Position numbers and translations under genes: made by a program. 64,000 bases of DNA from Winogradskyella sp. (GTDB taxonomy: Bacteria; Bacteroidota; Bacteroidia; Flavobacteriales; Flavobacteriaceae). Shown here piece after piece: positions 17,711 through 26,417 of this stretch. The notes under the pieces are model-generated. The model was given only the letters and a program-made list of their open reading frames with translations, was not told where the DNA came from and did not search any database. Each line of letters begins with the position of its first letter. The first letter of the stretch is position 1. The DNA lies in NCBI RefSeq assembly GCF_003712105.1, contig NZ_RHLG01000007.1, forward strand, positions 1 to 64,000. Reading direction: 5' to 3'.

Positions 17711-18613
17711 ATGAACAATTTAAAAAATAAGTTTAGTATCAAGGACTTAGAGAACCTTACTGGTATCAAAGCGCATACCATAAGAATCTGGGAAAAACGG
17801 TATAAATTATTATCTCCTAAACGTACTGATACAAATATTAGATACTATGATTTAGCAAGTTTTCAAAAACTGTTGAATGTAAGCTACCTAAACAATAACG
17901 GCTATAAAATTTCAAAGATTGCAACACTTAAGCAAGAAGATATTCAGAATCTTGTGAGAGAAATTGCTTCTAAAACAAATTTAGAAAGTCACGCTATAAA
18001 CTCGTTTAAATTGGCAATGCTCAATTTTGACCAAGTTTTATTTTACAACACTTACGATTCCTTGTTAAAGGATATGTCTTTTGAAGATATATTCTACGAA
18101 ATATTCATTCCACTTTTAACTGAGATTGGTTTACTATGGCAAACTAACACCATTACTCCTGCTCACGAGCACTTTTTAACTACGCTGATAAGACAAAAGA
18201 TTCTTATAAATACGGAGTTTATTCAAGCAGAAGCAGAACCAAACTCAAAAAAGACATTTGTTTTATACCTACCAGATAATGAAATACATGAGCTTGGATT
18301 AATGTTTTTGTATTATCAAATAGTAGCTCATGATTACCACGCTATCTTTTTAGGGCAAAGTGTTCCTCTTGAAAGCCTAGAAGCAGTACTTCATTATTAC
18401 GATGATTTAATTTTCTTATCTTATTTTACAATCAAGCCTCATAAAGATGAGATAGACAAATACGTGAGGGATTTTGACAAGCTCATCCTGCAAAAATCTA
18501 ACGCGGAACTATGGATTCTAGGACAAATGTTGAATAGTCTTGACTTAGATAACCTACCTAGTAAAGTAAAGCCACATAAATCTATTGAAGAAATAGTTTC
18601 TCAATTAAAGTAG
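17711..18613 (+). CDS. MerR-family regulator with B12-binding domain (CarH/LitR-like)
   Basis: Predicted cobalamin-dependent repressor of carotenoid genes. Residues 8-75 form a MerR helix-turn-helix ('FSIKDLENLTGIKAHTIRIWEKRYKLLSPKR'). Residues 95-175 fit the CarH helical bundle with its W-x9-EH signature (W143, E153, H154). Residues 180-300 form the B12 fold with E-x-H-E-x-G (E191, H193, G196), where His would be the lower cobalt ligand. The position after W143 is Gln, whereas in Thermus CarH a His there (H132) captures cobalt after illumination. crtI starts 2 nt after the stop, so it is the first gene of the carotenoid operon. Confidence 0.92.
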   Translation: MNNLKNKFSIKDLENLTGIKAHTIRIWEKRYKLLSPKRTDTNIRYYDLASFQKLLNVSYLNNNGYKISKIATLKQEDIQNLVREIASKTNLESHAINSFKLAMLNFDQVLFYNTYDSLLKDMSFEDIFYEIFIPLLTEIGLLWQTNTITPAHEHFLTTLIRQKILINTEFIQAEAEPNSKKTFVLYLPDNEIHELGLMFLYYQIVAHDYHAIFLGQSVPLESLEAVLHYYDDLIFLSYFTIKPHKDEIDKYVRDFDKLILQKSNAELWILGQMLNSLDLDNLPSKVKPHKSIEEIVSQLK

Positions 18614-18615
18614 TC

Positions 18616-20082
18616 ATGACTAAGATATCAATAATAGGGTCTGGATTCTCCTCGTTGTCTGCTGCATGTTATCTAGCCAAGCAAGGTCATAATGTAGCTG
18701 TATATGAAAAAAATAGTACTGTAGGTGGTAGAGCCAGACAACTTAAAAAACAAGGATTCACTTTTGATATTGGTCCTAGTTGGTATTGGATGCCAGATAT
18801 TTTTGAAAAGTTTTTCAATGATTTTGGCAAGTCAACAAAGGATTATTATCAATTAGATAAATTAAGCCCAGCCTATAAAATCTTCTTTTCGGATGATGAA
18901 ATCACTATTGGTGATTGTTTGGATAAAATATGTGACGAATTTGAAAGAATCGAATCTGGCAGTTCCGAAGAGCTAAGAAAATTTATTTCTAAAGCTCAGG
19001 AAAATTACGATATAGCAATCAATAAGATTGTTTTAAAACCTGGACTATCTCCTTTTGAGCTTGTTACAAAAGACACTGTTACGAGAGTTGATCAATTTTT
19101 TAAAACTATTAGCAGTGAGGTGAGAAAAAAGTTTAAAAACCCTAAACTTATTTCTACTCTAGAGTTTCCTGTATTATTCCTTGGGGCAAAGCCGAGCAAA
19201 ACACCTTCATTTTATAGCTTTATGAATTTCGCAGACTTTGGATTAGGCACATGGCATCCAAAAGGTGGTATGTATCAAGTAATCAACGCAATGCAAACTT
19301 TGGCTATAGAATTAGGTGTTGAAATTAATACAGAATCTAATGTCACTAAAATCAATGTTAAGGATGGAAAAGCTATTGGCATTACTGTAAACAATACTGA
19401 AATTGAAAGTGATTATGTGTTAAGTGGTGCCGACTATAATCACTCAGAAACTTTGCTTAATAAAGAGCACAGGCAATACAGCGATTCTTATTGGGAAAAG
19501 AAAACTTTTGCTCCTTCGTCATTATTATTTTATGTCGGCTTTAATAAAAAACTTAAAAATATAGAACATCACAATTTATTTTTTGATACAAATTTTGATG
19601 TACATGCTCAAGATATTTACGATAATCCTAAATGGCCTGAAGAACCATTATTCTATGTCAATTTCCCATCAATTACTGACAAAAGTATGGCGCCCGATGG
19701 ATGTGAAACAGGTTTTTTTCTAATCCCAATTGCGCCTAATTTGGAAGACACAGAAGAGTTAAGAGAGCAATATTTTGATATTATTATTGACAGATTTGAG
19801 AGAAAAACCAGTCAAAATGTTTCTAATAGTATTATCTTTAAAGAGTCCTTTTGTGTAAAAGACTTTAAAGAACAGTATAATTCTTATAAAGGAAATGCAT
19901 ACGGTATGGCAAATACATTGTCTCAAACGGCATTTCTTAGACCTAATTTGAAAAGTAAAAAAGTAGCTAATCTCTACTTTACTGGACAATTAACAGTACC
20001 TGGCCCTGGTGTTCCACCTTCATTGATTTCAGGTAAACTGGCTGCAGATTTAATAACAAAACATCATTCAAAAAAAATTTAG
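18616..20082 (+). CDS. crtI: Phytoene desaturase
   Basis: FAD-dependent enzyme introducing double bonds into phytoene to give lycopene. The 488 residues start with the dinucleotide-binding 'ISIIGSGFSSLSAACYLAKQGH' and 'GGRARQ', and end with the CrtI signature 'LYFTGQLTVPGPGVPPSLISGKLAADLI'. Position beside crtB favours CrtI over the related CrtD at 39345-40820. Spacings of 2-3 nt to its neighbours indicate tight coupling. Confidence 0.94.
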   Translation: MTKISIIGSGFSSLSAACYLAKQGHNVAVYEKNSTVGGRARQLKKQGFTFDIGPSWYWMPDIFEKFFNDFGKSTKDYYQLDKLSPAYKIFFSDDEITIGDCLDKICDEFERIESGSSEELRKFISKAQENYDIAINKIVLKPGLSPFELVTKDTVTRVDQFFKTISSEVRKKFKNPKLISTLEFPVLFLGAKPSKTPSFYSFMNFADFGLGTWHPKGGMYQVINAMQTLAIELGVEINTESNVTKINVKDGKAIGITVNNTEIESDYVLSGADYNHSETLLNKEHRQYSDSYWEKKTFAPSSLLFYVGFNKKLKNIEHHNLFFDTNFDVHAQDIYDNPKWPEEPLFYVNFPSITDKSMAPDGCETGFFLIPIAPNLEDTEELREQYFDIIIDRFERKTSQNVSNSIIFKESFCVKDFKEQYNSYKGNAYGMANTLSQTAFLRPNLKSKKVANLYFTGQLTVPGPGVPPSLISGKLAADLITKHHSKKI

Positions 20083-20085
20083 GTT

Positions 20086-20925
20086 ATGAAATCAATTTTC
20101 GATAATGTATCAAGAGAATGTAGCAAGCTTGTTACAACTTCTTATAGTACATCGTTTTCTTTAGCAACCAAGATGTTGTCAGAAAGTATAAGGCAAGATA
20201 TTTATAACATTTATGGGTTTGTGCGTTTTGCAGATGAAATTGTGGATACATTTCATGATTACGACAAGCAAAAACTATTCGATAAATTTTCTGAAGACTT
20301 AGAAGATGCTTTGAATATGAAAATTAGCCTCAACCCTATTCTTAATTCTTTTCAAGAAACCTATCATAAATATGGAATAGATAAACATCTTGTTGATGCC
20401 TTTATGAAAAGTATGAAGCAGGATTTATTCAAACAAAACTATTTAACCGAAGAAGAATACAAAGAATACATTTACGGCTCTGCAGATGTTGTAGGTCTTA
20501 TGTGTCTAAAGGTTTTTGTTAAAGGTGATAATGACAAGTATAACGACCTCAAGGACTCAGCAATGAGTTTAGGTTCGGCATTTCAGAAGGTGAATTTTTT
20601 GAGAGATTTAAAAGCTGATTTTGAAGATTTAAGCCGAACGTATTTCCCTAATACAGATTTAACTCAACTAGACGAAGACTCTAAACAAAAAATAATTAAC
20701 GACATAGAAGAAGACTTTAGAAAAGGTCTAGTTGGAATTAAAAAATTACCATTAGAAGCTAGATTTGGTGTTTTTATGGCGTACAGATATTACAATAAAT
20801 TACTTGAAAAGCTTAAGAAGACTCCAGCAATAAAGATCAAATCTTCTCGAATTAGAGTACCAGATTACAAAAAAGTGGAGTTGTTAACTCGCAGTTACGT
20901 GAAATATCAACTAAATTTGCTGTAA
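20086..20925 (+). CDS. crtB: Phytoene synthase
   Basis: Condenses two geranylgeranyl diphosphates to phytoene. The 279 residues carry both Asp-rich motifs, 'RFADEIVDTFHD' (about 46-57) and 'NFLRDLKADFEDLSRTYFP' (about 169-187), plus 'YGSADVVGLMCL'. It lies 3 nt after crtI. No GGPP synthase gene (crtE) is in the window, so its substrate must come from a gene elsewhere. Confidence 0.95.
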   Translation: MKSIFDNVSRECSKLVTTSYSTSFSLATKMLSESIRQDIYNIYGFVRFADEIVDTFHDYDKQKLFDKFSEDLEDALNMKISLNPILNSFQETYHKYGIDKHLVDAFMKSMKQDLFKQNYLTEEEYKEYIYGSADVVGLMCLKVFVKGDNDKYNDLKDSAMSLGSAFQKVNFLRDLKADFEDLSRTYFPNTDLTQLDEDSKQKIINDIEEDFRKGLVGIKKLPLEARFGVFMAYRYYNKLLEKLKKTPAIKIKSSRIRVPDYKKVELLTRSYVKYQLNLL

Positions 20926-20941
20926 AATTTAGATATTATAA

Positions 20942-21388
20942 ATGTTGGCTATTCTCTGGATACTCATTTTCCTTGTTACGTTTTTTATAATGGAGTTTAA
21001 TGCATGGTTTACGCACAAGTATATTATGCATGGCTTCTTATGGAGTTTACACAAAGACCACCATCATAAAGACCACGATAGCTGGTTTGAGCGCAATGAT
21101 GCTTTTTTTATTTTTTATGCAGCTGTTAGTATGGTGTGTTGGTATTTATGGGGCGAGCATAACATTTGGTATTGCTTACCAATAGGCATGGGCATTATGG
21201 CATACGGTATGGCTTATTTTATTGTTCATGATATCTTTATTCATCAACGATTTAAGTGGTTACGAAATATTGATAATAAATATGCTCGAGGTGTGAGAAG
21301 AGCACACAAGATTCACCATAAACACTTAGGTAAAGAAAAAGGTGAAAATTTTGGTATGCTTATCGTACCTAAGAAATATTTTAAGTAG
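20942..21388 (+). CDS. crtZ: Beta-carotene hydroxylase
   Basis: Membrane di-iron hydroxylase that adds the 3-hydroxyl to beta-ionone rings. The 148 residues contain the full histidine set: H25-x4-H30, H37-x2-H40-H41, H96/H101 in 'HDIFIHQRF' and H122-x2-H125-H126. Four hydrophobic segments surround them. Last gene of the MerR-crtI-crtB-crtZ operon, ending 2 nt from the convergent thioredoxin gene. Confidence 0.95.
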   Translation: MLAILWILIFLVTFFIMEFNAWFTHKYIMHGFLWSLHKDHHHKDHDSWFERNDAFFIFYAAVSMVCWYLWGEHNIWYCLPIGMGIMAYGMAYFIVHDIFIHQRFKWLRNIDNKYARGVRRAHKIHHKHLGKEKGENFGMLIVPKKYFK

Positions 21389-21390
21389 AA

Positions 21391-21948
21391 TTATTTCAAT
21401 AGTTTATTCAGTTCACTCTGAACTTTTTCACTGAACCAATCTACTGCTCCAGACTCATCAATAACTATTTCACCTTCTGCATTTATTACTACAGTTCTAG
21501 GTATCGATTTGGTCATTAATACATTTGGTGGCTGGCTATATGGCTGATAGACTGGGAAGCTGTATTCGTTCTTATTTTTAAAATAAGATACCTTTTTAAA
21601 GTCATCAGTTGTAATAAATAAAAAATCCACCTTATTGTTATAAGCATCATACAGGGATTGTAGGCTTGGCATTTCGGCAATACATGGTGCACACCATGTA
21701 GCCCAAAAATTAATTACAATTACTTTACCTTCTGATTGATTTAGGTTTTTTAGTAGTCCTTTTTCGCTTTTTAACTGCCAGTTGGTATCTGTAATCCGTA
21801 CTGAATTATCTTCTTCAAGAACACGTATTGAATTAACTTTAGTTATGAGTTTATGCAATGCGACTTGAATGGGTAACCTTGTTTGAGGAATAATTAATAG
21901 CAAAATGACTATTAAAAATATAATGTTTGTCCATTTTGATCTTGACAT
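21391..21948 (-). CDS. TlpA-like membrane-anchored thioredoxin
   Basis: Periplasmic thiol-disulfide protein of 185 residues. One N-terminal membrane anchor (about 8-25) precedes a thioredoxin fold with 'VINFWATWCAPCIAEMPSL' (C86, C89) and the cis-Pro loop 'SIPRTVVIN'. Likely a reductant of periplasmic disulfides, for example in cytochrome maturation. It is convergent with crtZ and separated from the gene behind it by a terminator. Confidence 0.92.
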   Translation of the reverse strand: MSRSKWTNIIFLIVILLLIIPQTRLPIQVALHKLITKVNSIRVLEEDNSVRITDTNWQLKSEKGLLKNLNQSEGKVIVINFWATWCAPCIAEMPSLQSLYDAYNNKVDFLFITTDDFKKVSYFKNKNEYSFPVYQPYSQPPNVLMTKSIPRTVVINAEGEIVIDESGAVDWFSEKVQSELNKLLK

Positions 21949-21952
21949 ATCT

Positions 21953-21992
21953 AAAAAACTAAAGCGTAATCTCTTTGACGAAATTACGCTTT
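21953..21992 (-). terminator. Terminator of the duplicated-domain lipoprotein gene
   Basis: AAAGCGTAAT (21961-21970) pairs with ATTACGCTTT (21983-21992) across a 12-nt loop. On the minus strand it is followed shortly by a T-run. Confidence 0.7.
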
Positions 21993-22019
21993 ATTCATAA
22001 CAAAATGTTTAGTTAATAA

Positions 22020-22904
22020 TTATCTTGTCACGGTTCCAGTTGGTAAAGATGTAGGGTTCGGATTAAAATCGTGTGTAGATGGTGCTGTAGCTGTACCGGC
22101 TACTCCAACCAGTGGCTTAACTGCAAATGGCGCAGGAGAATCATCTGGTACTGGCTCAAGAGATATTACTACCATTCTATTTCTTACATCCAATGGAAAC
22201 ATCTCTCCAGTAGGTGCGTTTAAAAAGAAATCTTCTCCTGGTACCGGTGGTCCTTGGTTAAATGCTGCACCACTAAATCCAGTAAAATCGTCTCTATCTC
22301 CAAAATTATCAAATCGTCCAGTGCTAATTGGTCCTGAGTCTCCAATAACCCAGCCTTCATAAATCCATCCAGGATTTTGAGACACATCTGGTAGTGTTAA
22401 ATTTGCTGTAGGTGGCATACCTGGAGTACCATACCACACACCATATTGATCGTTTCCATTATTAGGTGCTCCACCTGGAACGTCTTCATCTGTTGGTGTT
22501 CTCAAGAAAAATGTTCCTGAAACATTTGTAAGATCACCTATCAATGCTGTATTAACTGTAGCAGAATTGCCATTAAATTCACCTCTAAGAAGTTTAGAGT
22601 CTGCAGGTGCTGGATCTGGGTCAACTAAAGGTTCAATAGTTAAGACAAAAGCTGTTGCAGTCTCTAATTGTGCAGAATTAACATTAAAACTTTGAGGGAA
22701 AGTTACACTAGTAAAGGTACCAGTAGATACTGGGTTACCATTAACTATTATCCAACCTTCGTACACATAATCTGCGCCCAAAGTTTCTAGCCCATTTAAA
22801 TTAAGTGTTAAGGTGTCTAAGCTAGATGAGTTATCATCATCACTATCACAAGAAGTAAGCAGTAATCCTAATGCAATTACTCCTAAAATCATTTTTTTGA
22901 TCAT
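22020..22904 (-). CDS. Lipoprotein with two RskA-C-like repeats
   Basis: Lipoprotein (signal 'GLLLTSCDSDDD', Cys19) of 294 residues built of two similar halves. Repeat 1 has 'YEGWI' (48-52), 'PVSTGTF' (58-64), 'FVLTIEP' (86-92) and 'DPAPADSKLLRGEF'. Repeat 2 has 'YEGWV' (182-186), 'PISTGRF' (192-198), 'VVISLEP' (245-251) and 'DSPAPFAVKPLVGV'. The order Y-E-G-W, S-T-G-x-F, EP-x-PAP resembles the C-terminal domain of anti-sigma factors of the RskA type. No membrane helix or zinc-finger anti-sigma domain and no adjacent sigma factor were seen, so a structural or binding role is equally possible. Confidence 0.7.
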   Translation of the reverse strand: MIKKMILGVIALGLLLTSCDSDDDNSSSLDTLTLNLNGLETLGADYVYEGWIIVNGNPVSTGTFTSVTFPQSFNVNSAQLETATAFVLTIEPLVDPDPAPADSKLLRGEFNGNSATVNTALIGDLTNVSGTFFLRTPTDEDVPGGAPNNGNDQYGVWYGTPGMPPTANLTLPDVSQNPGWIYEGWVIGDSGPISTGRFDNFGDRDDFTGFSGAAFNQGPPVPGEDFFLNAPTGEMFPLDVRNRMVVISLEPVPDDSPAPFAVKPLVGVAGTATAPSTHDFNPNPTSLPTGTVTR

Positions 22905-22966
22905 TGTCTTATTTTTAAGTTCATATAAATTTGTTAATGCTAAATTATATGCAGCTTATAAGACAA

Positions 22967-22986
22967 AATGTTAGCTAGCTAACATT
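22967..22986. repeat. Perfect 20-bp palindrome at the 3' end of the Crp/Fnr gene
   Basis: AATGTTAGCTAGCTAACATT is self-complementary over its whole length and overlaps the stop of the Crp/Fnr gene by 2 nt. On the minus strand it is followed by only four Ts, so it could be a weak terminator or an operator in front of the lipoprotein gene, whose ATG is about 63 nt away. Confidence 0.6.
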
Positions 22987-23656
22987 ATGCAATTTTTTTC
23001 AAAAGCCTGATTTCTTTTCTAGTAAAATCTATGATATTATTCTCCTTAAGGTCATTAAGAAGAGTATTTAATGTTGGTCTAGATACACCGATAAGAGATG
23101 CGATATCTTTTTGAGTATAAGGGTGTCTAATAACATCGTCTCCTGTTTCTTCGCAATTGTAACCATACTCAACACAAAGTTCATCTAAAAATTCTATAAG
23201 TCGAGTTCTAGCGTCTTTGAACAACAACAATTGTAATCTTCGTTCTAATTTTTTGAATTTAAACCCAATAAACTTATACACCTTAAAGCTAAACGTCTGA
23301 TTATCGCGCATTAATTCGTGCATTGTATTCACACCTACTGGACATATTGAAGTATCGTTATCTATAGACTGTGCAAACTCATCTCTCTTAATCTGCCCCA
23401 GTATGGCTCTTTCCCCGAATAATTCACCTTTACGCAAAATTGCTTTTACAACCTCTTGACCATCTTCATTGTAGTAGCCAATCTTTACTTTGCCTTTTTC
23501 TATTAAGTAGACTTTATTGGCTTTATCTTCTTCAAAATAGATATAATCACTTTTTTTATACGCGTCAAAGATGTGGGAGCTTTTATAGGCTTTAAATTTA
23601 TGAGGACATAACAACCCAAAAAGATTCACGTCTTCGAAAACCCAAATAGAACTCAT
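22985..23656 (-). CDS. Crp/Fnr-family transcriptional regulator
   Basis: Cytoplasmic regulator of 223 residues. A cyclic-nucleotide-binding-like barrel (about 30-130) includes 'VYLIEKGKVKIGYYNEDGQEVVKAILRKGELFGERAI'. The dimerisation helix and a Crp-type winged helix follow, with 'YTQKDIASLIGVSRPTLNTLLNDLKENNII' (about 178-207). The phosphate-binding-cassette Arg/Ser pair of true cAMP receptors is not clear, and no Cys cluster for iron-sulfur is present, so the ligand is unknown. The class III cyclase at 3543 would be one possible source of ligand. Confidence 0.9.
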   Translation of the reverse strand: MSSIWVFEDVNLFGLLCPHKFKAYKSSHIFDAYKKSDYIYFEEDKANKVYLIEKGKVKIGYYNEDGQEVVKAILRKGELFGERAILGQIKRDEFAQSIDNDTSICPVGVNTMHELMRDNQTFSFKVYKFIGFKFKKLERRLQLLLFKDARTRLIEFLDELCVEYGYNCEETGDDVIRHPYTQKDIASLIGVSRPTLNTLLNDLKENNIIDFTRKEIRLLKKIA

Positions 23657-23711
23657 AGCTGGTAAAATTTGATTATTAAATGACGAGTCGTAATTTTTAG
23701 CTACTCCTTAC

Positions 23712-23747
23712 AAAAAAAGCCTTAATAAAAATATTAAGGCTTTTTTT
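23712..23747 (-). terminator. Terminator of the FadL-like gene
   Basis: AAAAAAAGCCTTAATA, 4-nt loop, TATTAAGGCTTTTTTT: a 16-bp stem, 18 nt downstream of the FadL-like gene stop on the minus strand. Its symmetry means it could also act from the other side. Confidence 0.85.
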
Positions 23748-23764
23748 AAATGATGTATTACTAT

Positions 23765-25285
23765 CTATATCCCGAATGTAAGGGTCAAAACCACATCAGT
23801 AAAAGTAGTATCAATATTAGCTGTTTCTCTAAAAGTAGGTGCATTAGAATATAAGAAGGTATTGCCTTCTCGCTCTGCCTGACTAAAAGCAACATCTATT
23901 GCAAAATCGCCAATTCTGTATCCTAAGCCTAGGGAGTACGAGGTTAAATCACCAACAAAAGTATCATCTTCATAAGGGCTTTCTTCAAATCTATATCCAC
24001 CTCTGAAGCTCAATTGCTTATATCTATATTCTGCACCAAATCTATACGTATTTGAAACTCCTAAAAGGTCTGATATTTGACTATTCTGAAATGCAAAAAA
24101 TGGGTCATTAGTAGGCCTAAAAGTAGATTCGCTATAGTCCTTCCTTGAATAATCAAAACTAAAGAGTCCTTTATCTCTAAACACATATGCTAAGCTACCT
24201 GTAATTTTTCCAGGTGTGCGTAACCTGTATTCAGGAAATATATTTATAACATTAGGGCTTATGATTATTGGATTGTTGAAACCATCAACAGTGGTTTGTA
24301 AAAATTGAGTTGTTTCTTCATTAATGCGATACCATGTTGGTGAATTATATGTCAAACCAACTCTAAACTCATCTGTTAGTTTTATTATAGATCCTAACTG
24401 AAATGATATTCCTGCACCAGTTGTAAATAATGTATTATCAAAGCCTACTGCAGAAACAGTTGAGCCAGCATTAGAGTTAGTTTCATCAAATACCGTTATG
24501 CGTTCATAATTTAAAAAATGAGCATTTACATTTACGCCTATATTAATTCGTTCATCATATTGGGCAGCAAAATTAAATGCCATTTTACCATTATATCCGG
24601 TAGATTCTAAAGCATAGCGCTGGCTATAATTACCACCAACAATATTGCTTGAGTAATCTATATTATCATCCACATCCGCATCAGGTTCTAAAATAAATGA
24701 TTCAAAACCTAAGAATCCTTGTTGATGCCCAAATCCAAAAACAGCGCCAATATCGGCGTATGCTTGACCAATAGTCTCTCCAGGTAATGCTGATATTTCG
24801 TCTAAACGTAATCCGTTAGCAAAACCTGAAAAATATTCACCTATAGAAACATCTGGGTTAACACCACTAGCTACCCATCTATTGTTAAAATCACTAGTCC
24901 TATCATAAGCAACACCTAATGAGAATTTATTCCACTTAGTATTTGGATTGTTACTGGCATAGACAAAAACACCGCCGCCTTGAGCTAAGTTGAAATTATC
25001 ATCATTTGAAGATGTTAAACCATTAGAATAATTAACATCATTATTTTTTGTTGATAATCCAATGGTAAATGAAGCTTGGCTCTGTGAAAAAATCGTTGAG
25101 CTTGCCGGATTAATATTTATAGCTGATAAATCGCCACCTAAAGCTCCGAATGCACCGCCCATAGCTCTAAAACGAGCAGTACCTTCAATTTCATCATTTC
25201 CATATCGTAAAGCATCTGTAAAATCTTGCCCATAAGTAAAGGACATAGAAATAACTGTTATTAATAACAAAATAACCTTTTTCAT
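23765..25285 (-). CDS. OmpP1/FadL/TodX-family outer-membrane transporter
   Basis: Outer-membrane beta barrel for hydrophobic compounds such as long-chain fatty acids, 506 residues. The signal peptide 'MKKVILLLITVISMSFTYGQ' is followed by the family N-terminus 'DALRYGNDEIEGTARFRAMGGAFGALGGDLSAININPASS' (asymmetric hatch) and many amphipathic strands, ending 'TDVVLTLTFGI'. It starts 30 nt downstream of the Trp/Gly-rich lipoprotein gene and is probably co-transcribed with it. Confidence 0.92.
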   Translation of the reverse strand: MKKVILLLITVISMSFTYGQDFTDALRYGNDEIEGTARFRAMGGAFGALGGDLSAININPASSTIFSQSQASFTIGLSTKNNDVNYSNGLTSSNDDNFNLAQGGGVFVYASNNPNTKWNKFSLGVAYDRTSDFNNRWVASGVNPDVSIGEYFSGFANGLRLDEISALPGETIGQAYADIGAVFGFGHQQGFLGFESFILEPDADVDDNIDYSSNIVGGNYSQRYALESTGYNGKMAFNFAAQYDERINIGVNVNAHFLNYERITVFDETNSNAGSTVSAVGFDNTLFTTGAGISFQLGSIIKLTDEFRVGLTYNSPTWYRINEETTQFLQTTVDGFNNPIIISPNVINIFPEYRLRTPGKITGSLAYVFRDKGLFSFDYSRKDYSESTFRPTNDPFFAFQNSQISDLLGVSNTYRFGAEYRYKQLSFRGGYRFEESPYEDDTFVGDLTSYSLGLGYRIGDFAIDVAFSQAEREGNTFLYSNAPTFRETANIDTTFTDVVLTLTFGI

Positions 25286-25315
25286 AGCATTTTTTAATAA
25301 GACTTAAACTGTAAA

Positions 25316-26401
25316 TTAACCTCTGCGTCCTCCGCCTCTAGAACCTCCACCTCTAGAACCACCTGAAGATCTTGAACCTCCTGAGGAACGTATAGAACCA
25401 GATGAACGTGATGAACCACTTGAACGTCTTATACTTCCAGAATTTCGACTTGAAGAAGAACGTCTTATAACACTACCTGAATTTCTTCTTGTTGTTGAAG
25501 GTCTACTTATTGTACCTCCACGTCTTGTTGTGGAAGGTCTAGTTATAGTTCCTCGGTTAGAGCGCGTTCTTGGACTACTAGTAATACCTCTTCTTGACCT
25601 TGTGCCAGTTGTACCTGGCCTTACAATTGTACCATTAGAGTTTCTCCTTAAACGCGTATTTCTGGTAATATCACTATTTGAGGCAATGCGCCTACCAACT
25701 GTAGTTCCCCTTCTTGAAACTGTCCTTCTATCTAATTGGGCTATTGATCTACTATTTAAAGCAGAATTTCGACGTCCATTAATACTACCTCTTCTGCCAT
25801 AATTATAGGCTAAACTATTACCATAATATCCTCCATATCTATTAAAGTTATTCCAACCCCAGCCATAACCTGGTGGGCACCAACCCCAATTATTCCAGCC
25901 CCAGCCATAACCTAAACCAAAACCTCCCCATCGATTCCATCTATTCCATCCCCAAGTATTCCAACCCCAACCAAAGCCAAAACCACCATTCCAAAGCCAT
26001 GGGTCCCAACCCCAGCCCCAGTTATTCCAACCAGTATTATAATAATTGATTACAACCCTGTCATTAACTTGACCCCAACCGCCATAGTTGCCATCTACTA
26101 CTTCTACAATTTCTTGTTCGGCATTATCAGAACTGTAAGAATCAATATCAGTAAAAATTTCAGTTTCTTCGCTTATAGTTTCAAGCTTGTTAGCAGTTTC
26201 AGCAAAATAATTGGTGTAATATTGAGAATTAGCTCTGCTATTTGACGCTTGTTCAACATCTACTACAACTTCATCAGAGCTATATATACCATCATTATCA
26301 TATCCAACATATTGATAAGAGCCACAAGAATAAAGCATTAAAATTGCTCCTAATGCTAACAAAGGCGTTTTAATTTTTTGGTGTGTAGAAGTAAATCGCA
26401 T
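25316..26401 (-). CDS. Trp/Gly/Asn-rich and Ser/Arg-rich lipoprotein
   Basis: Unrecognised lipoprotein of 361 residues (signal 'ALGAILMLYSCGS', Cys about 26). Residues 30-110 are acidic. Residues about 120-200 are an extreme Trp/Gly/Asn/Phe/Tyr segment with many 'GWGWN' units. Residues about 205-361 are a strongly basic low-complexity tail of Arg/Ser/Thr/Gly, with 'RPSTTRRGGTI' and 'SSGGSR' repeats ending 'RGGGRRG'. The acidic-aromatic-basic layout suggests a surface or matrix protein that could bind polyanions, which is inference. The -7 box TATTTTTG lies at 26438-26431. Confidence 0.75.
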   Translation of the reverse strand: MRFTSTHQKIKTPLLALGAILMLYSCGSYQYVGYDNDGIYSSDEVVVDVEQASNSRANSQYYTNYFAETANKLETISEETEIFTDIDSYSSDNAEQEIVEVVDGNYGGWGQVNDRVVINYYNTGWNNWGWGWDPWLWNGGFGFGWGWNTWGWNRWNRWGGFGLGYGWGWNNWGWCPPGYGWGWNNFNRYGGYYGNSLAYNYGRRGSINGRRNSALNSRSIAQLDRRTVSRRGTTVGRRIASNSDITRNTRLRRNSNGTIVRPGTTGTRSRRGITSSPRTRSNRGTITRPSTTRRGGTISRPSTTRRNSGSVIRRSSSSRNSGSIRRSSGSSRSSGSIRSSGGSRSSGGSRGGGSRGGGRRG

Positions 26402-26417
26402 ATCTATTATGATTTAA

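Noticed and set aside
22020-22904. Calling this lipoprotein an anti-sigma factor
   Set aside because: Only the outer RskA-C-like part is seen; there is no sigma-binding domain, membrane helix or adjacent sigma factor.
25316-25560. Repetitive DNA that could be taken for a CRISPR-like or satellite array
   Set aside because: The repetition is codon-level Ser/Arg/Gly coding repetition within one open frame, with no regular repeat and spacer lengths.
25530-25802. Plus-strand open frame opposite the Ser/Arg-rich tail
   Set aside because: A by-product of the biased codons in the low-complexity gene on the other strand.
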